NCBI RefSeq assembly: GCF_010093815.1
Contig: NW_022985549.1
Location: forward strand, 186,001-250,000
DNA length: 64,000 nucleotides
Reading direction: 5' to 3'
Source: Pseudovirgaria hyperparasitica
Taxonomy: Eukaryota; Ascomycota; Dothideomycetes; Acrospermales; Acrospermaceae
In this document: piece by piece, positions 35,543 to 46,496 of the stretch
How the letters are laid out: every line of letters begins with the position of its first letter
Position numbering within the stretch: position 1 is the stretch's first letter
Notes under the pieces: generated by a model
What the model saw: the letters and a program-made list of their open reading frames with translations, nothing else
Database searches by the model: none
What the model was told of the DNA's origin: nothing
Translations under genes and position numbers: made by a program

Positions 35543-37461
35543 ATGGATCCCGTACCAGGTAAGCCTCGGCGGTATTCACGGCTAGCAAAAGCCAGTAATG
35601 ACCACACAACTGACGTAATGAACTATATAGTGGTGGTTAAACATGCTGGAAAGAAATACGATGTCGAGCTCGATCCCAGCTCTACGGGCGAGACATTCAA
35701 GTACCAACTATACTCTCTTACTGGTGTTGAGCCGGAGAGACAAAAGATACTCATCAAAGGTGGCCAGCTAAAAGATGATACCGATCTTTCGAAGCTTGCG
35801 GTGAAGCCTGGCCATCAGTTCATGATGATGGGCACTCCCGCGGAGGGTGCAGCGGCGATACAGCGACCTAAAGAGCCCATAAAATTTGTGGAGGATATGA
35901 CGGAAGCTGAGATGGCGCAATCGGACGGCGCTATACCTGCAGGCCTCCAAAATTTGGGCAACACATGCTATATGAATTCGACGCTCCAGACTCTAAGGTC
36001 TATTCCGGAGCTACAAGACGAACTCTTGAAGTATACCCCAAGGTAGGGAGCTGGTTCCATTTCTGCGTACACACAGGCATGTGCTAAACAGCTACAGCCC
36101 TGCAGCCAGTGGCTCCGCAGACCTCAGCCAATTTGGCCTTGGAGGACTCGGTGCATCGTCCGACCTCACTGGATCTCTTCGCGATCTTTTCAAGCAGATG
36201 TCTGAGACTCAGGAGGGATTCCCACCCTTAATGTTCCTCAACGCTCTGAGAACTGCCTTTCCTCAGTTTGCGCAACGGTCGAAAGATGGGCATGGGTACG
36301 CCCAACAGGACGCGGAAGAAGCTTGGTCGCAAATCGTGTCACAATTGCGACAGAAGCTAAAAGTGAAAGAGTCCACGTCTGCCGGTTCCAGCTCACAGGA
36401 GACGCAAGATCTGTCTTTCATCGACAAGTACATGGCTGGAAGTTTCGATTCGGTTCTGCAGTGTGACGAAGAGGCAGCCAAGGAAGGCGGCGAAGAGCCT
36501 GTCAAGTCTAAAGACACATTTTTCAAGCTCAACTGCCACATAACCCTGGAGACTAATCATCTTAGAGACGGCCTGGCGGCAGGTCTGAAAGAGCAGATCG
36601 AGAAGAAGTCCTCGGTTCTTGATAGAGATGCAATATATACAAAGACATCTTTGATATCCCGCCTGCCGAAGTATCTACCGGTGCACTTTGTCAGATTCGA
36701 TTGGAGACGGGACACCGCCAAGAAGGCTAAAATCATGCGTAAGGTAACGTTCCCTCACGAGTTGGATGTGCTTGAGTTTTGCACTGAAGATTTGCGAAAA
36801 CTTCTTGTACCCATCAGAGATAAGATCCGAGAGATCCGCAAAGAAGAAGAAGACGTCGAAAGAGCAAAGAAACGGCAGAAGCGGATACGCGCGCAGGAAG
36901 AGAATGGGGAGCCTATGCAGGTCAAGGAGAAGAAGGAGAAGAAGGACGACAGGAAGAAGACAGGCGATGCAAGTGGCGAAGATACTGAGATGGCCGATGC
37001 TGTCTACAAAACGGATGCTGAAGTCGAGCGAGAGAAAATCGAATCTATTCTCGCGGCAAAGAAAGAGCTGTTGTCACTCGTTGACCCCAAGATGTCTGCC
37101 GATGAAGGATCCAACCAGACAGGTCTGTATGAATTACGAGGCGTAATTACCCACCAAGGTGCCAGCGCTGACAGCGGCCACTACACATCGTTCGTGAAGA
37201 AGAGCGGACCTAAGGATCCAAAGACTGGCAAGCGGAAGGAGGAAGATGGCAAATGGTGGTGGTTCAACGACGAGAAGGTATCGGAGGTCGACTCTGAAAG
37301 AATCGAGACCTTATCTGGCGGCGGCAAGTACCCAACCAGAGTCTCTGGGCAAGCTCTAACACCACATAGGTCAAAGTCACTCTGCTCTGATACTGCTCTA
37401 TCGTGCCGTGCCTCTCCCAACCACAGAAAAGGAGGAAGCTTTCTTGAACGAGAAAGCATGA
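35543..37461 (+). CDS. UBP6: Proteasome-associated ubiquitin-specific protease Ubp6/USP14
   Basis: Four exons: 35543-35558, 35631-36042, 36092-37323 and 37370-37461. The product is 583 residues. An N-terminal ubiquitin-like domain (about 5-75; KHAGKKYDVELD, RQKILIKGGQLKDD) docks on the proteasome. The Cys box is GLQNLGNTCYMNSTLQTL (Cys about 118) and the His box is GASADSGHYTSFVKK (about 500-510). The last intron (37324-37369) starts with GC, not GT (G|GCAAGT...CATAG). Only this splice restores the conserved end LSGGGQSHSALILLYRAVPL. A charged Lys/Glu insert at about 405-475 interrupts the catalytic domain. The enzyme trims ubiquitin from proteasome substrates and restrains degradation. Confidence 0.95.
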
Positions 37462-37975
37462 TGGACCTTGGGTGTACTTGGAATAGGCTGAGGTGCCTAT
37501 CTCATCGTCCACAGTGGATCGTGTGAGCTATGATTGCGGCACAAGAACTAGATATTGCATAGCGTGGTATGGTCATAGATCTCTAGCACATCGAGTTCTT
37601 ACGCCTTCAACTTTGTAATATTAGTGAGCGAAAGACGTTTATAGCCCTCTCATCCGCTCAAGTAAGCGATCTAGTGGACCAGTGAGAAAGGATCATATGA
37701 TCCCTAGATTGATTTAGACGTAGGTGAACGACCGGACGTTGCATCTCAATCAAGTACGACGCGCCCAAATATGATACGCGTGACATTGTTCACCAATTTC
37801 TCGCGCTCGCGTTTCGCCGCGTCAGGCTTACTTGCTGCTTTCCCTCTTTCATCTCATTTCTTCCGTTCCTCATGTGAGTTTTCTCACTTGTCTTTCCTTG
37901 TTTTTACTCAACACTCATTTTCTCGCGTCTTTTCTGTACCAATAAGTATTCACGGTGTAATTGTATTGTGTCACG
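37462..37975. other. Intergenic region between UBP6 and the kleisin gene
   Basis: 514 bp in tandem orientation. It holds the UBP6 3' end and the next promoter, with a T/C-rich tract from about 37790 to 37930 just before the start codon. Confidence 0.5.
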
Positions 37976-40291
37976 ATGTTCTATAGTCACGAAGGTACAG
38001 TTTCTGACGTGCACGCATTTTCATGGCCTTGCTGACTCGGTGTAGTTCTTACTTCGCGCAAGTATGGAGTTGCAACGATCTGGTAGGATACTTCGCTTAA
38101 GAGAAACATCTGTAATTGACATAGATATAGGCTGGTAGCTACTCTCGGGTCCAAGTCAGCTTTGAAGAAGGTCAATCGAAAGGCCATTTCCAAGGTCGAC
38201 GTTGCGAAAGCTTGTGATACGATTAAGGAACCTGAAGCTCCGATGGCCTTGCGTCTTCAAAGCAGTCTTTTGTATGTGCTGTCAATTGTTTGGAGGGGGC
38301 AAGCTGACGAACATAGGTACGGAGTTGTGCAGGTGTATTCGCAACAGTGCCAATACGTTTTGCTTGACGCGCAGAATGCGTATAACAGCATTCGGCAGTT
38401 CCTCAAGGCCAATCAGAATGTCGAAATAGATGCTACTACTGTCAGAGCAAGGTAAATGAGAACTGGCACACTGTCCTTTCATGCACTAACGGGAGCAGAC
38501 CCGACCAGCTCGAACTCGCCGATGACCCAGCTTTCATGCCTGGACTCGCACAGCTGCCACTAGACTTTGACTTCATGGACTTGGACATGGGTATCGGCAT
38601 GAGGTCACAGAGTCTGAGTTTGATGTCTCCAGGTCCCTCGATGCGAAGCAGGCAGGGAAGTGGTCCTACTGTTGCAGGTCTCATCATCCCTGAAGGTTCA
38701 AGTCAGATGGGCCGCGCTGGCTTCCAGGTGCGAGGTGACGATGGTGCGAGTGCCAAACAGAACGATCCCAGCAGTATCATCAGGCGCGATACCATGGCCG
38801 GTTTCGATTCGGAAGCTGATTTTAGCTTCGATGCGGAGGGCAACATGATTGACATTGAACCGGTCATGCCTAGCACACCGACTCCTAATGCGCGAAGGAA
38901 CCTAGCAGCTGAACACCGCTCAGACGCGGCCGTCCGCCAGGGCTACAGTGACGCAGGTCAGGTACGTAATCCGCATGTTGCCATGTTGATGCATTTCTAA
39001 TGATCAATAGCCACAAGACTTTATGGGATCAGAACTCCCACCACTCGTTGAGGACATGATCCTGCCTGACGCCGAACCGTTTCCTCCCCGTGCTCAGCAA
39101 GCAACTCATGAGCCAGCATCACAAGGCTTCGTGGTAGACCAAGAAGAATCCTCAGCTGCATCGGCACCTCTGCGAAAACGCCGAACGCGCAAACCCATAG
39201 CAGCGGACCGTGAGCTCGAAGTACGCAACACCGAACTGTCACGCTGGAACTCAGACTACAACGAGATCATGATTCTGGCCACGACGGCGAAGATGCCCCA
39301 GAAAGCTATCGCTCAAGCAAAGAAGAATGCAGAATGGCTTGTCCTAGGACGAGGCATAGGCGGTGTCGGTAGCGGCGTTGGCTCTCACATGGTGGAAAGT
39401 CCTTTCAACATGTACTGCGGTGACTCGCTCTGGGAAATGATCACCGGGACCAAGAGACGCGAGGACAAGTTGCGCAAACGGCTTCGTGATCCGGATGTCG
39501 TTGACGTGGAAGACACTGACTCCTCGGAAGGTCGCCGTGTCAGGGCTCGGAGTGAGGAGGGTGAGCTTCGTCGCGGCGTCGAAGCGCAATTGGGGGACCA
39601 GAACGAACTCCCACCCCTTGGTGACGATACCATTGAACTGCCTCGAGATGAGCGGGAGGTACTTGACGACCGTCGGATGTCATCTGCCATGCCCTGGAAC
39701 ATCACCGCATCCATCCGTGGCTCATCAGTCGCGCGCGGCATAGATCTCGGGTTTCCAGCCTCCGCAGGTTTATCCATTGGCGGCGTCTCCGGATCAAACA
39801 ATAGACAACGCCTGGTCAGCGCTTCTCCTTTGCAAGGCCGGGGATCTGGTGCGTTAGGCCCGCTGTCACAGTACCTCGAGGCAGGTGACGACAACGCAAT
39901 GCCCTTTGAATCCGAGCCCTACGACTCTGCCTCTGGGGGTGTCCAGAATCTTGAACCAATCGCCGCCGACGCCGCCGACGCACCGTACGTAACAGAAAGC
40001 CAGCAACTCCGCGATGCGCTCGACCGGGAAGGCCAAAACTTCCTTGAGTTCATCGAGCAAGGCATCAGAGAGAAAGCAGCAGGCAACGCTGAAGAAGATA
40101 TGGTTCATGATGATGACCATGAAGACGAGATCACGTTTGAAAAGCTTCTCCCTACGCACGCGAATAATCGACTCGTGGCTGCAAATGCCTTCCTGCATGT
40201 CTTGTCGCTGGCCACGAAGAACCTTATCTACGTCCGTCAGAGCGAGGCTTACGGAGACATCGGACTTGGCCTCGTCGAGCCTATCGTCTGA
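37976..40291 (+). CDS. rec8: Rad21/Rec8-family cohesin kleisin, probably meiotic Rec8
   Basis: Six exons: 37976-37994, 38046-38082, 38131-38271, 38317-38451, 38499-38961 and 39011-40291. The product is 691 residues. The first two exons are only 19 and 37 nt. The spliced N-terminal domain reads MFYSHEVLTSRKYGVATIWL, VATLGSKSALKKVNRKAI, APMALRLQSSLLYGVVQVYS and LLDAQNAYNSIRQFLK, which binds Smc3. The middle is long, acidic and disordered. The C-terminal winged helix (ITFEKLLPTHANNRLVAANA, FLHVLSLATKNLIYVRQSEA, YGDIGLGLVEPIV) binds Smc1. The MFYSHEVLTSRKYG start is closer to fungal Rec8 than to mitotic Rad21/Scc1. It closes the cohesin ring; Rec8 versus Rad21 needs a tree. Confidence 0.9.
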
Positions 40292-42265
40292 GCTCCTGTG
40301 CTGTTTCGGTCTGGGTCTTAATCTTTGACATTCCCATTTCACAGCCCTTCCAGTCCTCTTCCTTGTACTTGTCTTATTCAAATAGCGGATTCCACAATTC
40401 AAGAATCCCCAAATGTAGATTAAGTATATACGAACACGTAAGACGGCTGGAAAACAAGTCACATCGTCCAGAATCCAACCAAATATCACAAGTCCTCTTC
40501 GTATTGACTCTTTCACACCCGCCACTCTTCCAGCACAAATAAGCGAACGATACACACATACACATATATACAACCACAACCCAAACAAATCACAAGCTAT
40601 ACAATCCCAACAGCACCCCTTAATCTTGATTCCATAATCCCCTTCCCACCCCAAACGCAAACCCCAAATCCACATCTCTCCCTTAAAACCCGCACTCAAT
40701 ACCCACATGCGCAACCTTCATTCCCATATACGCATCAATTTCCCACAAGATAACCCCATGTAGTCATGCAATCTAATCGGCCCGGCCACCTAGCGAGCTT
40801 CCCTGCAGGAACAGCTGGTACGAGCGCTGATTGATCAGAGACCAGGATAGTTCGACTCGCTAAATCAGGTATCTAGTGGACGCCGCTTATCGGTCGTGGA
40901 GTGTAATCCACCCAGGCAGGTCTGAGGTGGGACCTGATAAACCCCTGAAAACCAAATCCCTGAAAACCCTCTGTTAAACCCCTGATGAGCCCCTGAAATA
41001 CTTAGCACACAGACAACCAAAGGACAGTGTATGCATATATATACATGTACCACGAACCCACGAAGTCAGTCCGTGGAATATTATGGCGCCAACTAAACAC
41101 AGAACAAATATCAATATAAAACTAGTACCAGCAGAACAAGCCCTACCCTACCGCATACTGTACCGAAAAAAACAAGAAAACAAAGAAAAAGAAACCATCT
41201 ACACCCACACAAACCACCAAAAACCAATACCATGGCTTCGATCGATAGGATATATATAACCCCTCGCCCGGCACAGTAGTTGTGCTAGGTAGGTACGTAG
41301 GTACCTCAGATAGAGATATAAATATCCATTCATTCATCTTCCTATCTCCAATTTATCTATCTATCCATATATCTACCCGTTCGCCCGTCTCCACCTAAAA
41401 TCCCCTACTATCCTATCAAACCCAGTGGCGCTCGAGTCGGATACTAATTTCCGGACCTTTTCCTAATACCCACTTGATTACTTCATAACTAGATATTAGA
41501 TAGATAGATAATGACTAAGTAGCTGTCTAGAGATTATGTTAATAGTATATATGTATATTCATAATTACTTAATACGTTATATTAAAGTATATAATATCTA
41601 CCTACTCCTCTTCCTTTAATAGAGATCGAACTAAAGCCCCCTACACTTAACTCAATTAAATTAGTAGAATAAACCTTCCCCCCCTCCCAAACCCAAATTC
41701 AAACATACAATCAAACAGTACACACATATATATACTTTAAAGACAATCGACAATCCACAATACAAATACGAGAAACTCTCAAACACCGTAAGACCAACGA
41801 TTCAAGCAAACTAAAAAAAGATAAAAAAGGACTAAGAAGACCTAGATGGACGATGATTAGTCCAAGATTTCGGGAGGGTTTAGTTGTAAAATCTGGCTCT
41901 ACTTATCTACTTATCTATTTATCTACTTATCTCTCTCTCCCTTATTTATCTATCTCTATATATATATATATATATACGTACCTATATCTCCCCTTAACCT
42001 TCATCCACTCACCTTCCTCTCCACAGGACATCCCATGTCAGGGGTACGAGAGAAAGAGAGTGTGTAGGAAGGAAGCAAGGGTGGGGGGAAATGTATAAGC
42101 GCGGAACGTGGGCGTGGGGGTAGGGGTGGCCGCGCGGGTACTCACTCAACTCCACAAGAGGAGCTTTATATAGCCATATCTATCTACTCTATCTAATCTG
42201 TCCATGCTATCTGTCTATATATACATAGATATATAAGAGTAAGTGTACGTACGCTACATACCTAC

Positions 42266-42342
42266 CTTCCATCTTCCATCTTCCATCTTCCATCTTCCAT
42301 CTTCCATCTTCCATCTTCCATCTTCCATCTTCCGTCTTCCAC
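42266..42342 (+). repeat. CTTCCAT 7-bp tandem array
   Basis: Nine perfect copies of the 7-bp unit CTTCCAT from 42266 to 42328, followed by two variant copies (CTTCCGT and CTTCCAC). Such arrays are likely length-variable between strains. Confidence 0.9.
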
Positions 42343-43228
42343 CTTACACATACATATACGTACGACCAACGACTTTTACCTAAATTCTTTTTGGGGATAG
42401 TCAATCAATTACCTCCGATTGCATCGCTCAATCTCGACATCTTTGCACATGCCCTCTCATTAGGATTGTTGTGTGTATATGCATGTTTCTGTCTGGTACG
42501 TACGTGTATTATCCCGAGGATACTATAAAATGTGTATGTAGTAGTAGGTTTGAGATCGTAATTAATTAACTGTCGTACCAGTCTCCCATTGACCGCCTCT
42601 GGTATGCATATATATGTCGTATATATATAGAACGTATATATATATATATATATATCTATATATACTCGCAGCAACACTTTGCTCGTGTGCGCACCTGCTC
42701 GCTCGCCCGCTCGCCCGCTCACCCGCCAGCCCCTCCCTTCCTCACTCACGACGACTGCCCAACCAACCAATCAATCAATCTATCAAGACGCATTCATCAT
42801 CCTCAGGTGCGTGTGCATACAGAACAGCGCAGCACCAATCTAGTCCAGAGCAAACCGAACCAGACAAACCCAAGCGCAAAAACAGCCCATCGCAAACACA
42901 CGCGCGTGCGCGCGCCACGCCTCCAAATGCATGCCCATGCCCATGATCGTCTCGTCGTTTCTGCGAAAAAACACACAACATATCGTCGCCATATCGTCGC
43001 CGCAGCATGTTAGAGGAGGGCAGACAGACAGACATGGGAGAAAGAGACTGACAGAAAGAGGTAACAAAAACACACACAGAAACAACCCCCTTCCGCCCAA
43101 TCATCCCCTGAGCAGTGAGTGCATCAGAGAAGTCGCAGATCCGCATCGCATGTTGTAAACACCCGAAGCAAATGAAAGAGAAATGTGTGCAAGATATTAT
43201 GCGCAGAAGATCATCAGAACAACAAGAT

Positions 43229-43251
43229 ATCAGATCAGATCAGATCAGATC
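43229..43251 (+). repeat. GATCA 5-bp microsatellite
   Basis: Between four and five tandem copies of the 5-bp unit (ATCAG)n upstream of GGGTGAAG. A short simple-sequence repeat in non-coding DNA near the areA 3' end. Confidence 0.8.
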
Positions 43252-43594
43252 GGGTGAAGAAAGAGTTGGATAAGGCGGCATTACAGCAGCTGCAACAAGA
43301 AAATGGTTCTGGTATCAAGAGAAGAAAAAGATCAGACAACAGGGACGGCGCCAAAAAGAAAACTCCTTGAACTCCCGCCGCGGCCGTCCATGGAGCCGTT
43401 GATGCACCGAATAAGCGAATGCGCATGTCGAACCGGAAGAAGATGTATCCCATAACACCTTCGCCTCCGAAGGCGTCCAAAATTGGTGCGGTATGCTATA
43501 TGCACATCACCGTCCACGGTTCGATTGCATCCAGTTTCGCGCAAAATCGAGCCATTCAGACACAACCACAGAACACCCCCCATAAAGATCAGGA

Positions 43595-46496
43595 CTAAAG
43601 ACTCATCGTCAACCATTCCCACTCGGCTGGCCCCGCGACGGCATTGCCTCCAGCAGTCAAGCCTTGCCCCATGGCACCCATGGGTAAACTATCGTGATGC
43701 ATGCCTGGTAGAGGCAAGCCGTGGCTCATCGGGCGGTTGGGATAGTTCTGAGGCTGCACTGACTTGCCGCTGGTGTCGTCTGCATCGCCCATCTCAAGCT
43801 CCTGTGTGTTGCCTTTGCTTTGCCCGCGAGCTCGCTTTGGTGCAACGGGCACGCCACGAACGCTTGAAGAAGCAGATGGAGCACTCGCAGCGACGGCAGG
43901 CTGTGCTCTCGGTGGACCGGGAGCAATTGGGACGACGCTGCTCTTACTCAGACCAGCATTAGTAGAGCTCGAAGCAGTGTTGGCAGATTGCGTATTAGCA
44001 CCGCCTGCGGATTGTGGCGACTCCGACTCTGCAGTCTTGCCGGACGTCGGGGTAGTGACAGGTGTATGCACAATCGAGTTTTTCCGTGAAGATTTCTTGG
44101 ACGACCGTGTGGAAGAGCCTGTCACCGGTGCAGTGGTACCACTACCACGGTTGCGCTTCTTAATAACGTCCGTCTTCAGCGACAGTGGACGAACGACGCC
44201 GTGCAGCTTCAAGAATAGACCACAGGCGTTGCACAACGGATGGCCTTCCGGGTTGCGCCTCCAGAGTGGCGTGGTTTGTGTAAAGCAATTTGTACACGTC
44301 GTGGGTGCGCCATTATCGCCGCCCTTTGTGCCCCCTGGGCTGACAGGCCGTGAAGGCGCTGCAGAATTGAAACCCGATTCCGGCGGCGAATTGGGCGATG
44401 ATTGAGAGACATGCTGAAGTCCTTGATGTTGTACCAAGCCAGCAGCGTTGGGCGTGGAGGCAGTGCGGGGTATCTTGCCTCGTCTCTGGTCACCTCCACG
44501 ATTTCGAATGTCACTAACAGACGCTGCAGACCCATGCGTACGTCCCAGACTACCACTACCGTTCCAATCCTGTGGCGAAGAAACCATTTCAGCGCCACCA
44601 ATGGTAACAGTCTTTCGTGGTGGTCCGGCAGGGTATCGTGCTGGAGTGGGATTGAATTGGTTGGAAAGGTCAGTTCCCCATTGGAAGTTGCTCCCCGAGT
44701 CGAAATTGTTCTCGTCGTCCATCGACGAGAACTGATTATGCGAAGGCATAGTCCGATCAGGAAATGCTCCGCCTTCGTCGTCCTCGCCGTCAGAATCTCC
44801 ACCAAACGTGAACATGTTATCCCGTGACATGGACATGCCTTGAGCACGGCCTGGAAATCCATGCAGCACTTGCGAGGGATTGACATGGCCTGGTTGTTGC
44901 TGTGCAAATGATGTCGCTTGAAACTGCGGAAGACTGGCGGCAGTCACTGCACCGAAGAGCGAATCACTATTAGGATTGAACATATACGATTGCTGCACCG
45001 AGGTGGACAGTCCTGACGGGCGCTGCAAGCCGTAAGTCTGTCTCGAATGCGTGTTTCTGACGTCTACACCATCACGGTTGAAGAACATTTGCTCTCCCTC
45101 GGGAACAGGCTGCGGCGTCGATACAGTAGATGGATACGCAGATCCAGGAGGTGAGTAGAAATCGGTCGAGGTGAGTGAAGAGGGCACGGAATTGGGTGGG
45201 TATACGGATGAGTAGGGGCCTTGTGGCATCATCGGCGAACCGACAGGCGAAAATGGGAAATTCTGTTGAAGAGGCCCGGCAGAGTTGAGTATAGGGTCGT
45301 GGTTGTCGATGCTGAAGGCTGTGGTGTCGAGGTGGAATGGCACATGAGGATGCTGAGATTGAGGGTAGAAGGCTGAGCCAGGGAAGTTGTGGTCGAGACT
45401 GTAGTGATGTAGAGCAGAGTCCATGTCTTGGTCAGCTGGCATCGAAGTATTGTTGACAGGAGGAACCTGAGGGGATCGCTCAGCCGGTCGCTTCCGATTC
45501 TGACAATAATTAGACACGTTGAACAACATGATGACAATTCATACTCACACGTCGCTCATCAATACTCGTCTTTCGCACATGTCGCTGGACGTAGCCAAAT
45601 TCTCTGCCTCGACTGGCAATTGGCGGAACCGACGGTGCCGAAGCTCGTAAGACATGTAGATTGGGATCGTTGGTCTGACTAGGTTTGCGGATAGGAATGG
45701 ATGGAGCGACAGCGTGAGAGGCGGTGATGTAATCAGAAGAAGAGTCCGGCGAGATGCCTGCAGGCGAGCCGACATTCTCGGATTCGATAAAGTCGTCGAG
45801 GTTCATGGCATCGGAGGGCGGTCCATGTGTCTGTGCGCCCTGGTCAATGGAGCTCCGTAACTGGGCAATCCCACTGGGAGTAGCTTTGGCGGCTCTGGAT
45901 GATTGCAATAATAGTCTGTGAGCGAGATGTTAGTACAGGCGAGGAGCAGTCGCAAGATACGATCATGTAGAGAAGTGTGCGCAAGTCAAGTGTATGGTCG
46001 CAAGTGCATTCACATACGCTTTTCGCTCAGCGGCCTCACGTCGCAGGTTCATGGACATCATCCGCCATGACAGGTTCTCCATGCGCTCTCGATTCGGCAG
46101 ATTAGACTTTGTCCGGCTGTACAGTCTCCACATCTGAGCGCCCAAAGGGTCCTTCTTTTGCATTTCCTCTGGCGAGTCGACCTCAGCGCCATCGTCTTCC
46201 CATGACGGAAAGATGGCAGCGTCGAGCACGCCCTGGCGAGCGGCCGACTCGAGTGGTGACAGCTCCAGTTTGGAGTCCCAGGTCGAAGTCGAGGTGAGCG
46301 AGTGTAAGGCGGAGGAGGCAGCGGAAGAATGGTCAAAGGTGTTATTGTTAATGCTGTTGTTGTTGGTGGTGGTGAAGCGGAGCTTTCGCGGGGAGGAGGA
46401 TGATGTCGGAGAGGTCAGATGGTCGTCCAGTGGCATGGAGTATTCGTCAAGGTCGTCTGAGAGTCCCCCACGCACCCCATATTGCGCCCCAGACAT
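43595..46496 (-). CDS. areA: AreA/Nit2 nitrogen-regulatory GATA transcription factor
   Basis: Three exons: 46496-46018, 45915-45549 and 45499-43595 (introns 102 and 49 nt). The product is 916 residues. The N-terminal half contains the conserved block [20 protein letters not shown] (about 140-160) and later [11 protein letters not shown]. The DNA-binding domain (about residues 680-735) is a single C-X2-C-X17-C-X2-C GATA finger, [14 protein letters not shown] then [19 protein letters not shown], with the basic tail [10 protein letters not shown]. The C-terminus EWEWLTMSL is the AreA/Nit2 signature contacted by the repressor NmrA. It activates genes for poor nitrogen sources, often through HGATAR sites. 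The region upstream of its start is unusually long. Confidence 0.96.

Larger units (their letters stand above)
40292..43594. other. Large non-coding region rich in simple repeats
   Basis: About 3.3 kb between the kleisin (+) and areA (-) 3' ends. No coding sequence is supported. It contains repeated CCCTGA-type motifs near 40943-41000, TATC/TATA microsatellites around 41350-41600 and 41900-41980, and TA runs near 42610-42665. There is also a CTTCCAT tandem array (42266-42342), a GCTCGCCC-type run near 42700 and GATCA repeats at 43229-43251. Part must be areA 3' UTR. Confidence 0.6.

Noticed and set aside
42130-42240. Possible telomere-like or transposon-end repeats among the simple repeats
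   Set aside because: The motifs are ordinary TATC/TA microsatellites; no terminal inverted repeats, target duplications or transposase pieces were seen.
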